5,163 nt of DNA, from NCBI GenBank assembly GCA_029934165.1, contig JAOZMU010000295.1, forward strand, positions 1 to 5,163, written 5' to 3'. Shown one piece after another: positions 1-5,163 of this stretch. Made by a program: the position numbers and the translations under genes. The first letter of the stretch is position 1. Each line of letters opens with the position of its first letter. Source of the stretch: Bacteroidales bacterium (GTDB lineage Bacteria > Bacteroidota > Bacteroidia > Bacteroidales > JAOZMU01). The notes beneath the pieces were generated by a model. It saw only the letters and a program-made list of their open reading frames with translations. It was not told where the DNA came from and searched no databases.

Positions 1-128
1 TTGTGGCTTGCGTTTTTGGCAATGTCGGTGCAGGAGCTTCCTTCGGTCGCTCTGCTCCGCCAGCCAAAAATCGCAAGCCACTTCGGCAAGCTACCGCTGC
101 AATCCCTGCCGCAAAACGCCTTTGTAGC
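1..128. repeat. GC-rich palindromic intergenic element, truncated by the left edge
   Basis: This stretch is about 58% G+C (70 of the first 120 bases), while the DNA just after it is near 23% (181-240). It is built around a long inverted repeat: positions 3-20 (GTGGCTTGCGTTTTTGGC) pair with 63-81, with one extra base in the right arm. Inside the 42-base loop, GGAGC at 33-37 pairs with GCTCC at 54-58. A second, short inverted repeat, GCTAC/GTAGC, flanks the right part at 90-94 and 124-128. On the - strand it contains GGGATTGCAGCGG (rc of about 93-105). From memory this resembles the core of interspersed repeats common in Bacteroidota genomes, but that is recall and not a search. No run of T follows the stem, so it does not look like a plain terminator. 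The left end is probably missing. Confidence 0.6.
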
Positions 129-204
129 AAGTGATTTGACAAAACAGATAAATTTTCATTAATAAACACTGAAGTGCCTGCACTTTTAATATTGAGATAA
201 ATGT

Positions 205-332
205 TTGCTATTCGACTGAAAAACTTTTTATCTGTAAATATACGTTTTTAGACAATAATAATTGTATAAAATATGAAATAAGTATGTGTACAAAAATATT
301 CGACATTTTAAACGTTGCTATTGTCCTGAAAA
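205..332 (+). repeat. Imperfect direct repeat, two 18-bp copies 110 bp apart
   Basis: Positions 205-222 (TTGCTATTCGACTGAAAA) and 315-332 (TTGCTATTGTCCTGAAAA) match at 15 of 18 bases. The identical outer blocks TTGCTATT and CTGAAAA flank a variable 3-base centre. Both copies have the same orientation and lie upstream of the promoter of the acyl-CoA synthetase gene. They could be regulator binding sites or remnants of a duplicated segment. In DNA this AT-rich, a chance match is also possible. Confidence 0.35.
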
Positions 333-435
333 TCAACATAATACCGTTCCAGATAAATAACAATATTTGTCAAATTTTCTCTTCAAACAATATTTTGAAA
401 TTATGCAATTAGCAATGATTAAAAAATAAATTATT

Positions 436-443
436 TATCTTTG
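436..443 (+). promoter_or_regulatory. Probable Bacteroidota-type -7 promoter box for the acyl-CoA synthetase gene
   Basis: TATCTTTG matches the TAnnTTTG -7 consensus of the Bacteroidota primary sigma factor at every fixed position. It lies 61 bases before the ATG at 505, which would give a 5' leader of roughly 50-55 bases. No good TTTG/TTG -33 element is visible at the usual distance, so the call rests on the -7 box alone. Confidence 0.5.
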
Positions 444-504
444 TACAATTGCAGAAAAAAATATTTGGAAATTGCATTAGTATTACATTAAAAAATATAT
501 CGAC

Positions 505-2565
505 ATGATTAATACGCAGTTATTAAATCCTAAGAGTATCGTAGTTATCGGAGGGTCAAACAATATCCACAAGCCAGGCGGTAAGGTTCTCAAAAATATT
601 ATTGCCGGAAATTTTGCCGGCAATTTATATGTAACAAACCCAAAAGAAGATAAAATTCAGGGAGTAAAGTCATTTCGCGATGCTTCAAAACTTCCGCAGG
701 TTGACTTGGCTATCATTGCCATTGCAGCCAGATTTTGCCCACAAACAATCGATATTCTCGCTCATCAAAAAGGTACGCGAGCTTTCATTATATTATCTGC
801 CGGATTCAGCGAAGAAAATGAAGAAGGTGCAAAACTCGAAGCTCAAATTGTCGAGACTATAAATAGTGTAAATGGGTCGCTTATCGGGCCAAACGGTATA
901 GGTGTTTTAAACCAAAATTATAGTGGTGTTTTTACCACTCCTATTCCAAAACTTGATTCTCAAGGAGTTGATTTTATTTCTGGTTCTGGAGCAACAGCCG
1001 TTTTTATCATGGAATCTGGTGTGCCAAACGGATTGACTTTTTCTAGCGTATATTCCGTTGGCAATTCTGCTCAAATTGGCGTGGAAGATATTCTTAAATA
1101 TTTAGATGAAACCTACGAGCATGGAATAAGTTCGCCCGTAAAACTACTATACATCGAGAGTGTTAACAAACCGCAAATGTTGCTCAAACATGCTTCTTCG
1201 CTCATCAAAAAAGGGTGTCGGATTGCTGCAATAAAATCGGGAAATTCCGAAGCTGGCAGCCGTGCAGCATCTTCACACACAGGCGCATTGGCAAGCTCAG
1301 ATATTGCCGTCGATGCACTCTTGAGAAAAGCTGGCGTTGTACGTTGCGCTGGTCGAGATGAATTGGTAACGGTAGCATCAATTTTTATGCACAAAGAGCT
1401 GAAAGGCAAGAATATAGCAATTATTACCCATGCAGGCGGACCAGCCGTTATGTTGACAGATGCTTTGTCTGATGGTGGATTGGAAATACCTCATATTGAG
1501 GGAGATAAAGCCAACCAATTGTTAGAAAAGCTCTATCCAGGGTCATCTGTTTCCAATCCTATTGATTTTCTTGCCACCGGAAGTGCCGAGCAATTGGGGC
1601 ATATTATTGATGCTTGCGAAAACGACTTTGATAATATTGATGCAATGTTCGTTATTTTTGGTAGCCCCGGATTAGTCCCTGTTTTTGATGCTTATGAAGT
1701 GCTGAGTAAAAAAATGGCTATATGTAAAAAAACCATTTATCCAATCTTGCCATCTATTGTAAATGCCGAAAAAGAAGTCGAAAGTTTTCTTGCAAGTGGA
1801 CGCATAAACTTTCCTGATGAAGTAACATGTGCAAATGCCTTAGTGAAAGTCTATTCGACACCAAAACCAGTCGCAGAAATAGAAGAATCTACTCCGATTG
1901 ATAAAATAAAAATTCGTAGCATAATAGACAGATGTTCAAATGGATACATGAATCCGACAGATGTCCAAGAACTTCTTGATGCAGCCAGAATTGATAGAGC
2001 CGGAGAAAGTGTCGTAACGACAAAAGAAGAGGCAATTATTGAGGCTGAAAATCTTGGTTATCCGATAGTTATGAAAGTTGTTGGACCAGTGCATAAGTCT
2101 GATGTTGGTGGAGTTATGTTGAATGTTAAAAATACTGACGCTGTCCGAAAAGAATTTGAGCGAATGATGCAAATCAAGGATACAACCGCCATTTTATTGC
2201 AGCCAATGCTGAGTGGTACAGAATTGTTTGTTGGAGCAAAACGCGAAGATAAATTTGGGCATATAATACTTTGTGGTTTGGGTGGAATATTTATTGAGGT
2301 GATGAAAGACACACAAGCTGGGATTGTTCCTGTCGGTATGAACGAAGCACACAGCATGATTCAAAAACTACGTAGTTATAAAATCATTCAAGGAGTTCGC
2401 GGACAAGAACCAATAAGCGAAGACAAATTTGCAAAATCAATAGTTTGTTTATCGGCTTTATTGTCAGCAGCTCCAGAAATTTTTGAAATGGACTTGAACC
2501 CACTTTTAGGTTCGGCAAATAGAGTAGTTGCCGTTGATGCAAGAATTCGCCTCGAAAAAAACTAA
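505..2565 (+). CDS. Acyl-CoA synthetase, NDP-forming (acetate--CoA ligase, ADP-forming), fused alpha-beta
   Basis: This enzyme would catalyse acyl-CoA + ADP + Pi = acid + CoA + ATP in the cytoplasm, a substrate-level phosphorylation step typically from acetyl-CoA to acetate. The N-terminus is a CoA-binding Rossmann-like domain (residues about 5-135, glycine-rich VVIGGSNNIHKPGG at 13-26, LIGPNGIG at 127-134). Succinyl-CoA-ligase-like domains follow (about 150-450), containing SSHTGALA, in which His258 is the expected phosphohistidine, Glu218 in YIES, and THAGGPAVML at 308-317. After a linker, an ATP-grasp domain fills about 480-686, with HKSDVGGV (530-537), GLGG (591-594) and EMDLNPLL (661-668). 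The 686-residue length fits single-chain alpha-beta fusions. The ATG at 505 starts just before the first Rossmann strand, and no Shine-Dalgarno is seen, as is usual in Bacteroidota. One oddity is GPNGIG where many relatives have GPNCLG. Family assignment is firm. Acetate as the substrate is an assumption, since relatives also use propionyl-, branched-chain or aryl-acyl-CoA. Confidence 0.93.
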   Translation: MINTQLLNPKSIVVIGGSNNIHKPGGKVLKNIIAGNFAGNLYVTNPKEDKIQGVKSFRDASKLPQVDLAIIAIAARFCPQTIDILAHQKGTRAFIILSAGFSEENEEGAKLEAQIVETINSVNGSLIGPNGIGVLNQNYSGVFTTPIPKLDSQGVDFISGSGATAVFIMESGVPNGLTFSSVYSVGNSAQIGVEDILKYLDETYEHGISSPVKLLYIESVNKPQMLLKHASSLIKKGCRIAAIKSGNSEAGSRAASSHTGALASSDIAVDALLRKAGVVRCAGRDELVTVASIFMHKELKGKNIAIITHAGGPAVMLTDALSDGGLEIPHIEGDKANQLLEKLYPGSSVSNPIDFLATGSAEQLGHIIDACENDFDNIDAMFVIFGSPGLVPVFDAYEVLSKKMAICKKTIYPILPSIVNAEKEVESFLASGRINFPDEVTCANALVKVYSTPKPVAEIEESTPIDKIKIRSIIDRCSNGYMNPTDVQELLDAARIDRAGESVVTTKEEAIIEAENLGYPIVMKVVGPVHKSDVGGVMLNVKNTDAVRKEFERMMQIKDTTAILLQPMLSGTELFVGAKREDKFGHIILCGLGGIFIEVMKDTQAGIVPVGMNEAHSMIQKLRSYKIIQGVRGQEPISEDKFAKSIVCLSALLSAAPEIFEMDLNPLLGSANRVVAVDARIRLEKN

Positions 2566-2621
2566 TAATGGCGATTACAAGTTCAAAATAATTATATCCT
2601 ACTTGGTTAGGTTAAATAAAT

Positions 2622-2629
2622 TACTTTTC
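2622..2629 (+). promoter_or_regulatory. Weak candidate -7 box upstream of mqnE
   Basis: TACTTTTC matches TAnnTTTG at five of the six fixed positions, with C in place of the final G. A TTG at 2603-2605 lies 16 bases upstream, a little closer than the usual -33 spacing. It would give a leader of about 85 bases that includes the AT hairpin at 2677-2703. In AT-rich DNA such partial matches are common, so this is only a candidate. Confidence 0.2.
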
Positions 2630-2676
2630 AGATTGCATAAAACTCTTATTTTCAAGCTATAACCAATCTTAATACT

Positions 2677-2704
2677 TAATTGCTAATTTTTAATTAGTAA
2701 TTAG
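2677..2704. repeat. TAATTNN heptad run that folds into a 12-bp hairpin
   Basis: Four consecutive 7-base units begin with TAATT and end GC, TT, AG and AG (2677, 2684, 2691, 2698). Because the later units are nearly the reverse complement of the earlier ones, 2677-2688 pairs with 2692-2703 over 12 pairs, with one G-T wobble and a 3-base loop. The same TAATTNN period recurs near the right end of the window. It sits 16 bases before the mqnE start codon, so it would fall in the mRNA leader and could influence translation or mark the end of the upstream transcript. No T tract follows. Confidence 0.55.
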
Positions 2705-2719
2705 AATATTAAACAACTT

Positions 2720-3841
2720 ATGCACATGAAACAAGCTGTAAAAAAGGTGCTTTCAGGATTTGTTGGCAATTCAAAGACGTTAGAAATTGCGGATAAAATT
2801 CTCAACTCAATTCGTATTACAACTGATGATGCAATGTATTTATTCCAGCACGTTGAATTAGCAGTTCTTGGTATTTTAGCCGATTATGTGCGTGTTTCTA
2901 AGAACGGGAACAATGTTTGGTATAATCGTAATTTCCACATAGAACCAACAAATATCTGCATTTATTCTTGTAAATTTTGCTCATATTCGCGGAAGCAAGG
3001 AGATGCCGATGCGTGGACTCTTTCGATAGACGATATCATTACGGAGGTCGAAAAGCAGAAAAAAAACAGTCCGACAGAAGTTCATATTGTTGGCGGTGTT
3101 CATCCTTTGTATGATTTGGAATACTATGGAAAAATAATTAGGCAGATAAAGCAAACTACGCCAGACATTCATGTAAAGGCATTCACAGCAGTTGAGTTAG
3201 ATTATTTGTTTAAAAAAGCAAAACTGTCCATTGCAGATGGGTTTCGTAAACTGAAATCTTTTGGGCTTGACTCAATGCCTGGAGGAGGCGCAGAAATTTT
3301 TGCGACAGAAATACGCAAGCATATTTGCAATGACAAATCCACTGCCGAAATGTGGTTATCAATCCACGAGGAGGCTCATAAGAATGGCGTACCGACCAAT
3401 GCTACAATTCTTTACGGTCATATCGAAAACTACGAACACCGTATTGACCATCTAAATAGGTTGAGGATTTTACAAGACAAAACATCAGGTTTTAATGCTT
3501 TTATTCCGCTCAAATATCGAAAAGCAAACAACCTTATGTCAAAAATTGGTGAAGTAAACATAGTTGAAGACTTGAAAATGTTCGCAATATCTCGCATATT
3601 TTTAGATAATTTTGACCATATAAAAGCCTATTGGCCAATGATTGGAAAGAAAAATACAGAGTTATTACTTTCTTTTGGTGTCGATGATATTGACGGAACT
3701 ATTCACGATTCTACGAAAATATACTCAATGGCTGGAGCAAACGACAGGAAGCCAATTTTAACGATAGGCGAAATTGAGAAAATGGCGGTACAATCGGGAC
3801 GTGTAGCGCATGAACGAGATTCGTTGTATAACGTAGTATAA
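2720..3841 (+). CDS. mqnE: Aminofutalosine synthase MqnE (radical SAM)
   Basis: MqnE is the radical SAM enzyme of the futalosine route to menaquinone. It joins 3-[(1-carboxyvinyl)oxy]benzoate (made by MqnA) to the adenosyl part of SAM, giving 6-amino-6-deoxyfutalosine with loss of CO2 as bicarbonate. The [4Fe-4S] site is CxxxCxxC, Cys80, Cys84 and Cys87, in EPTNICIYSCKFCSYSRK. Further family blocks are VHIVGGVHP (121-129), HVKAFTAVE (151-159), DSMPGGGAEIF (184-194), PTNATILYGH and AYWPMIG. The block order and the 373-residue length fit MqnE; MqnC is the main related alternative, and I judge HVKAFTAVE and the C-terminal IYSMAGA plus ERDSLY to favour MqnE. Start is ATG 2720, though ATG 2726 two codons later is equally possible because no Shine-Dalgarno distinguishes them. 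The other pathway genes are not in the window. An SGNH-like gene follows after 24 bp, probably co-transcribed. Confidence 0.93.
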   Translation: MHMKQAVKKVLSGFVGNSKTLEIADKILNSIRITTDDAMYLFQHVELAVLGILADYVRVSKNGNNVWYNRNFHIEPTNICIYSCKFCSYSRKQGDADAWTLSIDDIITEVEKQKKNSPTEVHIVGGVHPLYDLEYYGKIIRQIKQTTPDIHVKAFTAVELDYLFKKAKLSIADGFRKLKSFGLDSMPGGGAEIFATEIRKHICNDKSTAEMWLSIHEEAHKNGVPTNATILYGHIENYEHRIDHLNRLRILQDKTSGFNAFIPLKYRKANNLMSKIGEVNIVEDLKMFAISRIFLDNFDHIKAYWPMIGKKNTELLLSFGVDDIDGTIHDSTKIYSMAGANDRKPILTIGEIEKMAVQSGRVAHERDSLYNVV

Positions 3842-3865
3842 TCTGACTTGTTTAAAATTAGTAAA

Positions 3866-4924
3866 ATGATTTGGAAATTATTTAAAAGACTGATAATCAT
3901 TTCTTTATTAGTGTATGTCACTTTGTTTGTTTTTATAGAGTTTTTTCCATTTTTTTATAATTCAAAAAATAACAATAGATGGCATTATCTTTCGGAGCGA
4001 CTTAGGAATGGAGTTTCTGAGCAAAATATTGAAGTGCTTTTTTTGGGCGAATCTCGCGTAAATGCGGCTATTGATGTAAATAAAATCAAAAACACGTGGT
4101 CGTTTGCGGCAGGTGGTGCAACTTCTATTGAGATGTTTTACACATTGGTTAACTATTTGAAAATAAACCCAAAACCTCAAATTATTTATTATTCATTATC
4201 ACCACGCTCGATGATAGAATTATTTTCATTTTGGGATTTTGCTGTGCGTAACGATTTTTTTTATTACAATGAAATAGCCGAAATAATACGTATTTCAGGA
4301 GAACTTGAAAAACATAAAACCCTTCAAACTATCATAGAAACGGCTGGAGACATTGGTGTTGCAACAAATATTCAGAAGAAACAAACATCAGTTCCACCGA
4401 TACTGAAATATTTTTCGTACCGAGCAAATTATATTGGGTATTTTCAGCTCGATATACGACAAAGTAGCATAGTTGGGGCTAAAGAAGAGAATCTTCGTGA
4501 GTTCGAGATAATGGATTCTATGCGCGGTAGGCGACCGCATCCAGCACTTACAACTGATTATCCTAAAGAGAATTACGAGACGCAACTGAAACATTTTTTA
4601 CCACCTCGATTACTCCATTATTATTTTATGCGCACTTTAGATTTATGTAATAAATCAGGAATAAAGGTAATTTTTGAGTTTTCGCCGATGAATGAAACAT
4701 CTGTTGCTTGTCTGAAGCCTTCGTTTGTGTCAGAATATCAGGTATATATGCAAAAAATTGCTGAAAAATATCCTGCGTTTGAAATTTCGGACTCAATTAT
4801 TACGTACCCTGACAATCAATTTGGCGACCCATCGCATCTCAATAAATCTGGACGAGAGCGATTTACAGACTACCTGATACTAAGCTACTTTAGTGAAATG
4901 AAAACAGAAAAAGAAGTATTTTGA
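3866..4924 (+). CDS. Membrane-anchored SGNH-hydrolase-like protein (GxSR / DxxH type), function unknown
   Basis: The 352-residue product begins with a short basic stretch and one hydrophobic segment (about residues 8-27, from RLIIISLLVYV), so it is probably an inner-membrane protein with its main domain outside the cytoplasm. The domain looks like an SGNH hydrolase: VLFLGESRVNAAID carries the candidate nucleophile Ser63, AAGGAT (about 82-86) fits the glycine block, and FGDPSHLNKSGRERF near the end supplies Asp321 and His324 in the DxxH pattern followed by the usual HLNxxG. Such proteins include DUF1574/DltD/AlgX-like members, many of which handle acyl groups on cell-surface polymers. I cannot name a substrate here. 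The frame is also open from a TTG at 3848, adding six residues (MFKISK), but the ATG at 3866 is the more ordinary start. It follows mqnE by 24 bp with no promoter-like box between, suggesting one transcript. No MBOAT acyltransferase, a frequent partner, is in the window. Confidence 0.85.
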   Translation: MIWKLFKRLIIISLLVYVTLFVFIEFFPFFYNSKNNNRWHYLSERLRNGVSEQNIEVLFLGESRVNAAIDVNKIKNTWSFAAGGATSIEMFYTLVNYLKINPKPQIIYYSLSPRSMIELFSFWDFAVRNDFFYYNEIAEIIRISGELEKHKTLQTIIETAGDIGVATNIQKKQTSVPPILKYFSYRANYIGYFQLDIRQSSIVGAKEENLREFEIMDSMRGRRPHPALTTDYPKENYETQLKHFLPPRLLHYYFMRTLDLCNKSGIKVIFEFSPMNETSVACLKPSFVSEYQVYMQKIAEKYPAFEISDSIITYPDNQFGDPSHLNKSGRERFTDYLILSYFSEMKTEKEVF

Positions 4925-4938
4925 CGTTTTCGATGCAC

Positions 4939-5031
4939 TTATTCAGAAAGCTCTTCACCAGACACCACAAATTTGTTGGCGATTAAATCTTCAAACAATA
5001 AATCAAGAAGTTCCGTATAAGTAATGGAAAA
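4939..5031 (-). pseudogene. Possible C-terminal remnant of a lost gene
   Basis: On the - strand a 30-codon stretch is open and ends in TAA at 4941-4939. From 5016 it reads like genuine protein, with ELLDLLFEDLIANKF followed by VVSGEELSE and the stop, a plausible amphipathic helix and acidic tail. There is no ATG, and an in-frame stop lies at 5034-5032, inside the hairpin repeat at 5018-5059. This looks like the 3' end of a gene whose upstream part was replaced or cut off by the repeat. Thirty open codons also occur by chance, and the + strand is open here too, so confidence is low. I do not recognise the family. Confidence 0.2.
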
Positions 5032-5059
5032 TTATTAATTATTAATTTTCCATTACTTA
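5018..5059. repeat. Perfect 16-bp inverted repeat with heptads in the loop
   Basis: Positions 5018-5033 (TAAGTAATGGAAAATT) are the exact reverse complement of 5044-5059, with a 10-base loop between. The inner arms and loop form a 7-base-period run: AAATTAT at 5029, TAATTAT at 5036, TAATTTT at 5043. It lies 94 bases after the stop of the SGNH-like gene. It could act as a two-way terminator or an mRNA 3'-end stabiliser, but no T tract follows on either side, so it is listed as a repeat. It probably belongs to a multi-copy family, since a close copy of its core starts at 5135. Confidence 0.7.
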
Positions 5060-5134
5060 CAAAAGTTCTTAGTAAAATGAATTTAATAAAGTAAACCATT
5101 AAAATTCCTAACTAAAACTAAATCAGGCGTAAGC

Positions 5135-5163
5135 AAAATTATTAATTATTAATTATTAATTTT
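5135..5163. repeat. Second heptad array, one unit longer, cut by the right edge
   Basis: From 5136 the sequence runs AAATTAT, then TAATTAT twice (5143, 5150), then TAATTTT (5157-5163). This is the core of the hairpin at 5018-5059 with exactly one additional TAATTAT unit. The bases just before it (GCGTAAGC at 5127-5134) differ from those before the first copy, so the flanking arms are not shared. The element stops at the window end and may be the left half of another inverted repeat. Confidence 0.6.

Larger units (their letters stand above)
129..504. other. AT-rich intergenic region without a gene
   Basis: This stretch separates the GC-rich element from the first gene. I see no ATG-started reading frame of useful length and no tRNA-like or other RNA fold. 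It contains an imperfect 18-bp direct repeat (205-222 and 315-332) and a likely -7 promoter box close to the gene (436-443). At roughly 375 bases it is long for a simple promoter region, but nothing else in it can be named. Confidence 0.6.
2566..2719. other. Spacer between acyl-CoA synthetase and mqnE
   Basis: These 154 bases contain no reading frame of interest. They hold an AT-only-loop hairpin (2677-2703) and a weak promoter-like box (2622-2629). No GC-rich stem followed by T's is present, so a classic intrinsic terminator for the upstream gene is not evident. The length and content suggest that mqnE starts a new transcript. Confidence 0.5.

Noticed and set aside
171..187. Small hairpin AAGTG-CCTG-CACTT followed by a few T's, like a terminator
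   Set aside because: The stem is only five pairs and the T run is three or four bases. This is too weak to support a terminator, and no gene end is visible next to it.
1..244. Open frame of about 81 codons on the - strand running off the left edge
   Set aside because: It has no ATG (only a GTG at 169-167), and it crosses both AT-rich spacer DNA and the GC-rich palindrome. The Arg/Ala/Pro-rich translation over the palindrome looks like a by-product of composition.
1113..1409. Reverse-strand open frame of 98 codons inside the acyl-CoA synthetase gene
   Set aside because: It lies wholly within a strongly supported gene on the other strand and shows no recognisable motif. It is a shadow frame, as are the similar ones at 1936-2357, 2981-3172, 3703-3921, 3962-4180 and 4388-4594.
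3848..3850. TTG as the start codon of the SGNH-like gene
   Set aside because: An ATG in the same frame at 3866 leaves the hydrophobic anchor intact, and the six extra residues carry no visible function, so the ATG is preferred.
4934..4984. Small + strand ORF starting with ATG and reading MHLFRKLFTRHHKF
   Set aside because: It has only 16 codons, no ribosome site or promoter, and is opposed by an equally open - strand. It is most likely chance.
5018..5163. CRISPR-like array from the repeated AT units near the right end
   Set aside because: The units are 7-base tandem repeats with no spacers between them and only two clusters. They lack the repeat-spacer layout of CRISPR.

Overview
The window is AT-rich DNA with three complete genes, all on the + strand, set between long gaps that contain repeats. 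Several features point to a member of the Bacteroidota. No Shine-Dalgarno sequence precedes any of the starts. A clean TAnnTTTG-type -7 box lies upstream of the first gene. The spacers carry 7-bp-period TAATTNN runs and a GC-rich palindromic element of a kind I associate, from memory, with that phylum. Two of the products, an ADP-forming acyl-CoA synthetase and a futalosine-pathway menaquinone enzyme, suggest an energy metabolism that combines acetyl-CoA-to-acetate (or related acyl-CoA) substrate-level phosphorylation with menaquinone-dependent electron transport. Genus cannot be assigned from the sequence.

Layout. Positions 1-128 hold a GC-rich (70 of 120 bases) inverted-repeat element that probably continues beyond the left edge. 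Positions 129-504 are AT-rich and non-coding, with one imperfect direct repeat and a probable promoter. Positions 505-2565 encode a fused alpha/beta NDP-forming acyl-CoA synthetase (686 aa). The spacer 2566-2719 carries a 12-bp AT hairpin built of TAATTNN heptads. Positions 2720-3841 encode MqnE, the radical SAM aminofutalosine synthase (373 aa). It is followed after 24 bp by a membrane-anchored SGNH-hydrolase-like protein (3866-4924, 352 aa), probably on the same transcript. The tail, 4925-5163, has no intact gene. It holds a possible 25-residue C-terminal gene remnant on the - strand, a perfect 16-bp hairpin with heptads in its loop, and a second heptad array that reaches the right edge.

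How the genes work together. Genes 1 and 2 are separate metabolic functions and probably separate transcripts. MqnE acts in menaquinone biosynthesis, with its partner genes (mqnA, mqnB, mqnC, mqnD) outside the window. The SGNH-like protein has no known role in quinone synthesis, so its tight linkage to mqnE is the only gene-level arrangement here that invites follow-up. I found no convincing new multi-gene system. The most unusual material is the repeat content of the spacers.
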